This document shows positions 1-6,231 of a stretch of 8,963 nt of DNA, piece after piece. How positions within the stretch are numbered: the first letter of the stretch is position 1; every line of letters begins with the position of its first letter. The translations under genes were made by a program, and so were the position numbers. Source of the DNA: Bacteroidales bacterium UBA5833 (GTDB lineage Bacteria; Bacteroidota; Bacteroidia; Bacteroidales; Lentimicrobiaceae); assembly GCA_002433025.1 (NCBI GenBank), contig DJGZ01000054.1, positions 1 through 8,963 of the forward strand. The letters are read 5' to 3'. The notes below the pieces were generated by a model that was given only the letters and a program-made list of their open reading frames with translations, did not search any database and was not told where the DNA came from.

Positions 1-72
1 CACATCAAATAAGGATTTGCCCTGATTTCAGAAACTTTAAAACCATTATAAATCAGGTATTAATATTATAAG

Positions 73-80
73 TACTTTTG
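73..80 (+). promoter_or_regulatory. Bacteroidota -7 element (TACTTTTG) for typA
   Basis: TACTTTTG matches the TAnnTTTG -7 consensus of the Bacteroidota primary sigma factor. It predicts transcription starting near position 87, at or just before a run of nine A residues (88-96), and a leader of roughly 25-30 nt before the typA ATG at 115. No TTG/TTTG is visible at the expected -33 distance, so the match rests on the -7 alone. The 14-base ATCAGGTATTAATA at 52-65 lies just upstream and recurs before the next gene. Confidence 0.5.
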
Positions 81-114
81 CACTTCCAAAAAAAAATGTT
101 ATAAAAAAGCCAGC

Positions 115-1917
115 ATGCAGAATATCAGGAATATAGCCATCATTGCACACGTCGATCACGGAAAAACCACCCTCGTTGACCGGATCCTGCACCAGGTGAA
201 ACTCTTCAGGGAAAACCAGGATATGGGGGAGTTGATCCTCGACAGCAATGACCTGGAAAGGGAAAGGGGAATCACCATTTTGTCGAAAAATGTGTCGGTA
301 AGGTATAAGGGGTTTAAAATCAATATTATTGACACTCCCGGACACAGTGATTTCGGCGGTGAGGTAGAGCGCGTGCTTAATATGGCTGACGGGGTATTAC
401 TGCTGGTGGATGCTTTTGAAGGGCCGATGCCCCAGACGCGGTTTGTACTGCAGAAGGCCCTGGCACTAAACCTGAAACCCATTGTGGTAATTAACAAGGT
501 GGATAAGCCCAATTGCGACCCGGAAGGGGTGCAGGAGTCCGTCTTTGATCTGATGTTCAACCTCGACGCTACTGAAGAACAGCTTAATTTCCCCACTGTT
601 TATGGCTCATCCAAAGAGGGCTGGATGTCGGCCGACTGGAGTCAGCCGGCTGAGGATATCAGTTATCTGCTCGATACAATCATAAATTACATCCCGGCAC
701 CTGTTTTTAGCGAAGGAACTACCCAGATGCAGATTACCTCTTTGGATTATTCTTCCTATGTTGGCCGGATCGCCGTGGGTCGCCTGTCGCGTGGTGTGCT
801 TCGCTGGGGACAGAATGTTTCGCTGATCAAGCAGGACGGCCGGGTATTCAAGTCGAAAATAAAGGAATTATATGTGTTTGAAGGGCTGGGAAAAGAGAAA
901 ATAAAAACCGACGTTTTGCCCGGAGAAATATGTGCCGTATTGGGTATTGATGATTTTGAAATCGGCGATACCATTTCAGATTATGAGTTTCCTGAGGCCC
1001 TGAAAGCCATGCATATTGACGAGCCCACGATGAGTATGCTGTTCACCATCAATAACTCTCCGTTTTACGGTCGTGAAGGAAAATTTGTGACCTCGCGCCA
1101 CCTGCGCGAGCGCTTGTTCAAGGAAATTGAGAAGAACCTGGCCATGCGGCTGGTGGAGACCGATTCGCCTGAATCGCTGATGGTTTACGGGCGCGGTATC
1201 CTGCATCTTTCCATTCTGGTTGAAACCATGCGGCGCGAAGGATATGAACTGCAGCTGGGTCAGCCCCAGGTGATCATTAAAAAGATTGACGGCGTTGACA
1301 ATGAACCCGTTGAAATGCTTACCGTGCATGTGCCGGAGGCTTTTTCAGGTAAGGTAATTGAACTGGTGACCCAACGCAGGGGGGAGATTGTAACCATTGA
1401 AACCAAAGGCGACCGCATTCACCTTGAATTTAAAATACCCTCGCGCGGCATCATCGGCCTGCGCAATAATGTGCTCACTGCCACCGAAGGCGAAGCCATT
1501 ATGGCCCACCGTTTTCTGGCTTATGAGCCCTGGAAAGGCGAAATTCAGGGAAGACGCAATGGCTCGCTGATTGCCATGGAAACCGGGCAGGCCATAGCTT
1601 ACTCCATTGATAAACTTCAGGACCGGGGCGCTTTCTTTGTACATCCCAACGAAGATATTTATGCCGGTCAGGTAATCGGTGAACATATCCGTCCCGATGA
1701 TCTGATGGTAAATGTGACCAAAACCAAGAAGCTGACCAATGTGCGCGCATCCGGATCGGATGAGAAGATTTTCATCATCCCTGCCATTAAATTTTCCCTT
1801 GAGGAGGCCATGGAGTACATCGGAAAGGATGAATACCTCGAAGTAACACCCAGGTCGCTGCGGCTGCGCAAGATTATCCTTGACGAACACGAACGCAAAC
1901 GCGCTTCTAAAATCTAG
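115..1917 (+). CDS. typA: Translational GTPase TypA/BipA
   Basis: TypA/BipA is a ribosome-binding GTPase of the EF-G/LepA class. In other bacteria it helps large-subunit assembly and growth under cold or other stress. The G motifs are all present: G1 AHVDHGKTT at residues 11-19, the switch I RGITI at 51-55, G3 DTPGH at 73-77 and G4 NKVDK at 127-131. Downstream come the beta-barrel domain 2 (about 205-300), the EF-G-like domains III and V (roughly 305-480), and the TypA-specific C-terminal domain. At 600 residues the length is normal for the family and nothing looks truncated. The ATG at 115 puts the first strand (RNIAIIAHVDHG) right at the N-terminus, as in other TypA proteins, and lies shortly after a -7 element. 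The gene appears monocistronic; the next gene has its own promoter 128 bp on. No clear terminator was seen after the stop. Confidence 0.98.
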   Translation: MQNIRNIAIIAHVDHGKTTLVDRILHQVKLFRENQDMGELILDSNDLERERGITILSKNVSVRYKGFKINIIDTPGHSDFGGEVERVLNMADGVLLLVDAFEGPMPQTRFVLQKALALNLKPIVVINKVDKPNCDPEGVQESVFDLMFNLDATEEQLNFPTVYGSSKEGWMSADWSQPAEDISYLLDTIINYIPAPVFSEGTTQMQITSLDYSSYVGRIAVGRLSRGVLRWGQNVSLIKQDGRVFKSKIKELYVFEGLGKEKIKTDVLPGEICAVLGIDDFEIGDTISDYEFPEALKAMHIDEPTMSMLFTINNSPFYGREGKFVTSRHLRERLFKEIEKNLAMRLVETDSPESLMVYGRGILHLSILVETMRREGYELQLGQPQVIIKKIDGVDNEPVEMLTVHVPEAFSGKVIELVTQRRGEIVTIETKGDRIHLEFKIPSRGIIGLRNNVLTATEGEAIMAHRFLAYEPWKGEIQGRRNGSLIAMETGQAIAYSIDKLQDRGAFFVHPNEDIYAGQVIGEHIRPDDLMVNVTKTKKLTNVRASGSDEKIFIIPAIKFSLEEAMEYIGKDEYLEVTPRSLRLRKIILDEHERKRASKI

Positions 1918-2020
1918 TATTAATTTGACCTGTTGCATCAGGGCCGTTGTCAGACTTTATAATTCGAATTGCATTTATCCGTTTCAGGCCTAGTTTTTGC
2001 AGGATCAGGTATTAATAACC

Positions 2021-2028
2021 TATTTTTG
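2021..2028 (+). promoter_or_regulatory. Bacteroidota -7 element (TATTTTTG) for the LEA14-like lipoprotein gene
   Basis: TATTTTTG fits TAnnTTTG. A possible -33 TTTG lies at 1996-1999, with a 21-bp spacer that is slightly long. Transcription would begin near 2035, leaving a leader of only about 10 nt before the ATG at 2046, so translation would be nearly leaderless. ATCAGGTATTAATA at 2004-2017 sits within the spacer. Confidence 0.5.
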
Positions 2029-2045
2029 CGTTTAAACCAGATTTT

Positions 2046-2648
2046 ATGAGAAAATTTCGCTTTGCAACAGCTCTTGTGATGGTCGTATTCTTTGTTTCAG
2101 GCTGTGAAATACTGAATCAGGTGCAACAAATGGCCAATCTTTCTAAGTGTGAATTCCGGTTGAAAACGGTGGATCAGCTCCGGCTTGCCGGGGTGAATAT
2201 TCAGCAGGTGAGGCAGCTTTCTGACCTGAGTATGATGGATGCTGCAAAGATAACCACCGCGGCGATGTCAGGGGGCAGCCTGCCGCTGAACTTCACCCTG
2301 AATGTGGAAGCCAAAAATCCAAATACGGCAGTTGCCGGGTTGAACCGCCTCGACTGGACCCTGCTGATTGACGATATTGAAATGGTCAGCGGCGTGAACG
2401 AAAACCGGGTGCAGATACCCGCCAATGGTGGTACTTCCATTATTCCGCTCACCATAAGCATTGACCTGAAACAAGCGTTAAAAGGCAAAAGCGGCGATGC
2501 CATCGCCAATTTCGGCCTGAACCTGGCAGGTGCGGGCAATCAGCCAACACGCATCACCCTGAAAGCAAAGCCCTATATTTCGGTGGGATCGCAAACCATC
2601 GCTTATCCTGGTTATTTGACCATCCGGAACGAGTTTACTTCGAATTAA
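2046..2648 (+). CDS. Lipoprotein with LEA14/WHy-like domain
   Basis: A short signal peptide (MRK, then hydrophobic residues 5-17) ends in the lipobox VSGC with the acylated Cys at residue 20, so the mature protein should be a lipid-anchored envelope protein. After a helical-looking stretch (about 21-75), residues 80-195 resemble the LEA_2/LEA14 (water stress and hypersensitive response) fold. The typical elements are present: an NFTLNVEAKNPN strand and turn with NPN at 91-93, a following GLNRLDWTLLIDD strand with a small-residue turn (SG at 115-116), then a polar PANGGT turn and an alternating hydrophobic strand. In plants and bacteria this fold is tied to desiccation or stress protection, but the bacterial lipoprotein versions have no established role. 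No Asp/Glu-rich surface export signal follows the Cys. The family call is by pattern recognition. The gene stands alone, convergent with the secreted protein at 3087-5192. Confidence 0.72.
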   Translation: MRKFRFATALVMVVFFVSGCEILNQVQQMANLSKCEFRLKTVDQLRLAGVNIQQVRQLSDLSMMDAAKITTAAMSGGSLPLNFTLNVEAKNPNTAVAGLNRLDWTLLIDDIEMVSGVNENRVQIPANGGTSIIPLTISIDLKQALKGKSGDAIANFGLNLAGAGNQPTRITLKAKPYISVGSQTIAYPGYLTIRNEFTSN

Positions 2649-2713
2649 ACGGGTCGTGCCCTGAAAGACCTGACAAGTTTTCTATTAACTTGTTAGGTCA
2701 GGCGCCTTTCAAA

Positions 2714-2859
2714 GACCTGACAAGTTTTCTATTAACTTGTTAGGTCTAATACTATCCTGATCACCCAAGCTCTTGTCTGCAAAAGAAAAATGTATTATCA
2801 AACCATTTGAGTTTTCTCATTAAGAAGACCTGACAAGTCGGAAGAAGACTTGTCAGGTC
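2714..2859. repeat. First copy of 146-bp element (palindrome A, 80-bp linker, palindrome B)
   Basis: This copy has palindrome A at its left end, an 80-bp linker (2747-2826) and palindrome B at its right end. Compared by eye with 2874-3019, it differs at 12 of 146 positions (about 92% identity): 1 in A, 8 in the linker and 3 in B. The reverse complement of A matches B at 27 of 33 positions, so the ends also serve as imperfect terminal inverted repeats, as in a non-autonomous mobile element. The linker carries no open reading frame of note. Confidence 0.8.
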
Positions 2860-2873
2860 AGGCACCTATCAAA

Positions 2874-3019
2874 GACCTAACAAGTTTTCTATTAACTTGT
2901 TAGGTCTAATACGATCCTGATCGCCAAGGTTCTTGTCTGCAAAAGGAAAATGCATTGTCAAACCATTTGAGTTTTCTCATTAAGAAGACCTGACAAGTCG
3001 GAAGAAGACTTGGTAGATC
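2874..3019. repeat. Second copy of 146-bp element
   Basis: Tandem copy of 2714-2859, offset by exactly 160 bp. Its left palindrome (2874-2906) has a perfect stem, while its right palindrome (2987-3019) has lost pairing in the 3' arm (GACTTGGTAGATC). A further lone palindrome follows at 3033-3065, and one precedes the first copy at 2667-2699. The pattern suggests unequal exchange or repeated insertion at a palindrome. Confidence 0.8.
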
Positions 3020-3086
3020 AGGTCGTTTTATAGACCTGACAAGTCGGAAGAAGACCTGGTAGGTCAGGCGTAGTAATCCCGCAACT

Positions 3087-5192
3087 TTATCTCACCACCA
3101 ATTTCGCCGTGCTGACGCCGTTTTCATGGATCAGGGTAAGCAGGTAAACCCCGGATCCGAGGCCGGATGCGGACATGGTGACTAACTGTTTTCCCTGGCC
3201 CGCGGGAGGTAGCTGCTTTTCCATCAGCAGCCTGCCGGCCGGATCAATCAGGAGGATACGGGCATTTGCCGCCGGTGATTCCAACTCAATGGTAAAGGTT
3301 TCAGCAGCCGGGTTGGGGAAAATCTTCAGTGAATTCCTGGCGTCAGCAACCGGGATATAAGTATTCGGGACCGGGAGTTTTTCGCTGGTACACAACAGCG
3401 CCCCTTCGTTTCCGCCGATAAAGCCCAGCGACTCGTCGTAAAATGAAACAACGTTCAGGTCGTAGTTTACATCGTTTTCGTAAACAGACCAGGCGCCTCC
3501 GGTGCATTCGAGCATGGTGCCGTTGCGGCCCACCGCCCAGCCGTTCATGTTTTCATCCAGATGCACCGAAAGCAGTTCTTCGCTGGTAAGCGGCTGGATC
3601 TCAGACCAGTTGCTCCCGTCGAAAACCGCAATCAAACCATTGGTCCCCACCGCGACTACCTGGTTGTAGCCAAAAATGCACAGGTCGTTGAAATTGCCGC
3701 TGCTGGTTGTATAAACCTCCTGCCAGATATTGTCAACAAAGTATTTGTAAAAGATTACTCCACTGTCCGCATCGTTGTGGCGTTTTACGCTCATCCAGGC
3801 AGCTTCCCATTGGCCATTCATTTTGTTTGAATTGATGGGTATTGGCATCATAAACTTTAGGTCCGAAATACTGTCCTGAAATGCTAGTTCTTCAGTTGAA
3901 AACTGGCCATTTGTATAGGTAAATATGGTGTTTCGCTGCGTAAATACCAGGTCTTCTCCAATGCTGTTTATCGAAGAAATAAATGAAGACACATCAGGAA
4001 ACATAATTTCAGTAATTACTCCGTTGTTGTAAGAGAAAAGTTTTGTTTCAGGCCAGAAAGGAAAGATTTCAGTGTGCTCATATGCGCCAAAATAACCAAA
4101 ATCCTCACTTTGGAAATCAAGAACATGAATGGTGTGATCAGGAAGATTGAAGATGTTTTCCCACTCACCGGCATTATACTTCCAAAGCCCGCTGTTGTGG
4201 GCTGCAAGAAAGCCAGAGTTTGGTTTAACAAATTGCAGATCAAGTATGCTGTCGTACATAAAACCATTGGCAATCGAATGGTTGCCATCTTCTATCTTAT
4301 GAATATATCCCAGATTGTCGGAGGCCATACATGCGGTATTGCTTAATGCTTCAACAGCAGTGAATAACTGATACTGCTTTTCGTGAACAAAAACTTCCTG
4401 CCATTCCCCTTCATTATATTGATGCACGGTAGGGTATAGGTCATAAGGCATAACGCCTGCATGTTGCAGTCCGAAGCCATGCTGCCTGTCGGTAAATGAA
4501 ATTCCGCCATTGCAGTTGCCTGATAATATCTGTACCCAGACATTGCCGCTGTTTTCGAATATTAATCCTTCGCCGGAGATGGTACTCCCGTTTATCAACA
4601 TGGTCTCACCGGCTTTTTCAAGGGTATGAAACCGGTAATACTGGCTTGTGCCAAAACTACTGTCGGTCGACCACCCCCCGTTTTCAAATTTATACAGGTT
4701 GAAATTGCTTCCGCCGGCCCAACCAAGGTTCTCATTCAGGAATCCAATGGTTTCGCTGCCACTCAGGTTGGCATCAACCAGCCATTCGCTGCCGTTATAT
4801 CTTAGAATGGCATCACCTGCAGCCCGGCAGTGGTTTTCGTTTAGGCAGCAAATGTCTCTCAGCACACCGGTTATGGGCGAAGCAACCTGTGCCCATGAGC
4901 CATTCTGATATCGCAAAATGGTGCCATTGTCGCCAACCGCCCATCCCATGCCGGGGCTGGCAAATGAAATTCCAAACAAATCTGTATTTACCGGGCTGTC
5001 CATTATTGACCATTCCCCGTTAATATAATGCAATATTTTGCCTTGGTTGCCAACCGCATAACCTTCATTGCCTGATACAAAATGTATATCGTTGATCTGA
5101 TTAAGCCCGGTGGTGGGGTTAATCCAGTGCCATGATTGAGCTGATAAAGCCCCGGATAAAAGGATGAAAAATGCAATAAACCTGTTTCTCAT
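3087..5192 (-). CDS. Secreted YCF48/BNR-like repeat protein with T9SS type A sorting domain
   Basis: The protein starts with a signal peptide (MRNRFIAFFILLSGALSA, cleavage likely before QS at 19-20). Its body is built of WD/BNR-like blades of the YCF48 type, with the pattern I-x-F-x-(S/N)-x-x-x-G-(W/Y)-A-V-G-x-x-G-x-I-L-x-Y-x-N-G-x-W. Clear copies lie at about residues 36-61, 75-100, 541-568 and 581-601, with weaker ones between, so a beta-propeller is likely. Residues 622-701 resemble the type IX secretion system type A C-terminal domain: LKIFPNPA at 622-629, an LLIDPAGRLL strand, GVYLLTL at 681-687 and a basic end (KLVVR). It is therefore expected to cross the outer membrane through T9SS and be released or anchored at the surface, with the tail removed. 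The ligand or activity is unknown and no catalytic motif is visible. The ATG at 5192 directly precedes the signal peptide, and a -7 element lies about 70 bp upstream. The gene is transcribed alone. Confidence 0.88.
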   Translation of the reverse strand: MRNRFIAFFILLSGALSAQSWHWINPTTGLNQINDIHFVSGNEGYAVGNQGKILHYINGEWSIMDSPVNTDLFGISFASPGMGWAVGDNGTILRYQNGSWAQVASPITGVLRDICCLNENHCRAAGDAILRYNGSEWLVDANLSGSETIGFLNENLGWAGGSNFNLYKFENGGWSTDSSFGTSQYYRFHTLEKAGETMLINGSTISGEGLIFENSGNVWVQILSGNCNGGISFTDRQHGFGLQHAGVMPYDLYPTVHQYNEGEWQEVFVHEKQYQLFTAVEALSNTACMASDNLGYIHKIEDGNHSIANGFMYDSILDLQFVKPNSGFLAAHNSGLWKYNAGEWENIFNLPDHTIHVLDFQSEDFGYFGAYEHTEIFPFWPETKLFSYNNGVITEIMFPDVSSFISSINSIGEDLVFTQRNTIFTYTNGQFSTEELAFQDSISDLKFMMPIPINSNKMNGQWEAAWMSVKRHNDADSGVIFYKYFVDNIWQEVYTTSSGNFNDLCIFGYNQVVAVGTNGLIAVFDGSNWSEIQPLTSEELLSVHLDENMNGWAVGRNGTMLECTGGAWSVYENDVNYDLNVVSFYDESLGFIGGNEGALLCTSEKLPVPNTYIPVADARNSLKIFPNPAAETFTIELESPAANARILLIDPAGRLLMEKQLPPAGQGKQLVTMSASGLGSGVYLLTLIHENGVSTAKLVVR

Positions 5193-5490
5193 AAAATTTC
5201 TGATTTACAATTATTATTAATCGGATTGAATAATACAAACTATGCAACTTATCGTAATTTCAAAGGTACAAAATATTTATTCGGATTAATCCAAAATCCC
5301 GGATTAATTAATTATTACAGAAGTGTATGTGGTTGCCTGCAACGATCAATACATTCACTCACACTTTTTTAACTGTGCTGGCGGACTAATATTTGTTGCT
5401 GATTATTCTACTTAACAGGGCGCTCTTGAACCATTCGGGGAGATATCCGGTATTCAGGGAGATTCCTGAGTATGCAAAAAGTTAAAGATG
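5193..5490. other. Intergenic region between two minus-strand genes, with GGATTAAT motif cluster
   Basis: This 298-bp AT-rich stretch holds the promoter of the secreted protein and three related motifs: GGATTGAAT at 5223-5231, the perfect palindrome GGATTAATCC at 5283-5292, and GGATTAATTAATT at 5301-5313. A weak stem (TATTCAGG at 5451-5458 with CCTGAGTA at 5465-5472, one wobble) lies just downstream of the 152-residue gene, without a T-tract on the relevant side. No coding region or RNA gene is seen here. Confidence 0.5.
5261..5268 (-). promoter_or_regulatory. Bacteroidota -7 element (TACCTTTG, minus strand) for the secreted protein
   Basis: On the minus strand 5268-5261 reads TACCTTTG, a match to TAnnTTTG. 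A possible -33 (TTTTG, plus-strand CAAAA at 5292-5296) lies 23 bp upstream, longer than the usual spacing of about 19. The predicted start is near 5254, giving a leader of about 60 nt before the ATG at 5192. The palindrome GGATTAATCC at 5283-5292 abuts the candidate -33. Confidence 0.5.
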
Positions 5491-5949
5491 TTACCTGTCT
5501 TCATCCGGAAACTCCAGGTCGTTGCTGATGCGTGTTGCAGAAGGGTAGAGGGTTACAAAATAAAAGAGGATCATGCCCGTAAAGCCCAGGAACAGCCTTT
5601 CGCCGGTAAGCAGGAAGGCAATAATGGCCATCAGCGAAGGGCCTTCGAGCAGTGCGAACCGCATCAGCATGGAGGAGCGGTAAATGTTAAGCTTTTCCTC
5701 CGGGGTTTCCGCCTCCTGCGCCTTAAGCAGTAATCGCCTGCCCAGGTAATTGCCCGCAATAAATCCGCCGAATACAAGCAATGGCACGATCATCAGAAAG
5801 GGGTTGCGCAGCGCTGGGGTTGCTTCAAACGCCCCGCTGCTGACAAGCCAGAGCGAAACAAGTGCAAAGATAATCTGGCCGGCAAGCATGGCAAAAAAGA
5901 GGATGGCCAGCGTTTTCTGAAAGTCCTTGAAATCCTGAGTGTTGAGCAT
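5491..5949 (-). CDS. Small four-helix membrane protein, unknown function
   Basis: I do not recognise a characterised family. The 152-residue protein has four hydrophobic segments at about 14-36, 50-67, 98-114 and 118-134. A charged loop (about 71-97, including QEAETPEEKLNIYR) separates helices 2 and 3, and the tail is acidic (EFPDEDR). A motif around residues 97-115 (RFALLEGPSLMAIIAFLLTG) sits at the start of helix 3 and looks like the conserved core. It is probably an inner-membrane protein. The reading frame extends upstream to an ATG at 6012, but those 21 extra residues are polar and Cys/His-rich, and they overlap a -7 element (TATCTTTG at 5982-5975). The ATG at 5949 follows that element by about 26 nt and is the preferred start. 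The gene is divergent from the potassium transporter pair and separated from the downstream secreted-protein gene by nearly 300 bp. Confidence 0.78.
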   Translation of the reverse strand: MLNTQDFKDFQKTLAILFFAMLAGQIIFALVSLWLVSSGAFEATPALRNPFLMIVPLLVFGGFIAGNYLGRRLLLKAQEAETPEEKLNIYRSSMLMRFALLEGPSLMAIIAFLLTGERLFLGFTGMILFYFVTLYPSATRISNDLEFPDEDR

Positions 5950-5974
5950 GTGTGGGTGTTTACAGTGATGACTG

Positions 5975-5982
5975 CAAAGATA
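5975..5982 (-). promoter_or_regulatory. Bacteroidota -7 element (TATCTTTG, minus strand) for the small membrane protein
   Basis: On the minus strand 5982-5975 reads TATCTTTG, a full match to TAnnTTTG. Transcription would start near 5968, about 19 nt before the ATG at 5949. No convincing TTG was found at the -33 position. The element decides the start codon of the gene, since the longer frame would begin upstream of it. Confidence 0.6.
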
Positions 5983-6174
5983 GGATGTTGAGTTGGTATT
6001 TCCTTTGCACATGGAATGATTTAGATGATTCTCAAATCATATGTTGTTTTTCACCACCAAAGCACGAAAACTCCGGATGCTGCCAGAAATCCATAAATCA
6101 TAGTTAGACCGCTTAATAAGATTACAAAATTGCCGGTTTATTTGGCTCGCGGAGGTTTTTGCAGCGAATGGACT

Positions 6175-6204
6175 TTTGAAGTGCTTGTTTTGGGCTTATC
6201 TTTG
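6175..6204 (+). promoter_or_regulatory. Bacteroidota promoter (-33 TTTG, -7 TATCTTTG) for the trkH/ktrB-type gene
   Basis: This is the best promoter in the window: TTTG at 6175-6178, an 18-bp spacer and TATCTTTG at 6197-6204, close to the described TTTG-N19-TAnnTTTG arrangement. Transcription would begin near 6211, about 21 nt before the ATG at 6232. It probably drives the downstream RCK gene as well, because no TAnnTTTG element was found in the 62-bp gap between them. Confidence 0.72.
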
Positions 6205-6231
6205 TGCACCCATCAACACCGTCTGTCTGAA

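Larger units (their letters stand above)
2667..3065. repeat. Array of six 33-bp palindromes in three pairs, 160-bp period
   Basis: Six hairpin-forming units of 33 bp (13-nt stem, 7-nt loop, 13-nt stem) lie at 2667-2699, 2714-2746, 2827-2859, 2874-2906, 2987-3019 and 3033-3065. They form three pairs, separated by 14, 14 and 13 bp within a pair and by two 80-bp linkers between pairs. Two loop types occur: TTCTATT (type A: first, second and fourth) and GGAAGAA (type B: third, fifth and sixth). All left arms begin GACCT(G/A)ACAAGT. The two middle copies (2827-2859 and 2874-2906) are perfect palindromes; the others carry a wobble or mismatches. The array fills the gap between two convergent genes, starting 18 bp after one stop codon and ending 21 bp before the other. 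It resembles REP/BIME-type or MITE-type intergenic repeats. It could also act as a two-way transcription terminator or mRNA stabiliser, although no T-tract follows the stems. Confidence 0.9.

Noticed and set aside
1345..1938. 197-residue minus-strand open frame
   Set aside because: It lies antisense to the certain typA gene and has low-complexity, unconvincing composition; a shadow of the GC-skewed codons.
2667..3065. CRISPR array
   Set aside because: The repeats are palindromes in pairs with 13-14-bp gaps and two nearly identical 80-bp linkers. CRISPR spacers are unique and evenly sized, and no cas gene is present.
3561..3830. 89-residue plus-strand open frame inside the secreted-protein gene
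   Set aside because: It is antisense to a gene with a signal peptide, repeats and a T9SS tail, and has no promoter or recognisable domain of its own.
5451..5472. Intrinsic terminator for the small membrane protein gene
   Set aside because: The 8-bp stem has a wobble, and no T-tract follows it in the direction of transcription.
5950..6012. Upstream ATG at 6012 for the small membrane protein
   Set aside because: The -7 element at 5982-5975 falls inside the extra 21 residues, which are polar and unlike the rest of the protein.
6052..6075. Remnant of a dispersed repeat (CACCACCAAAGCACGAAAACTC)
   Set aside because: It resembles CACCACAAAGACACGAA-type intergenic repeats I remember from this phylum, but a single short degenerate stretch is not enough to call.
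6130..6231. TTG start giving a 640-residue potassium transporter
   Set aside because: A strong promoter (6175-6204) lies within this extension, and the extra residues look non-conserved in character.
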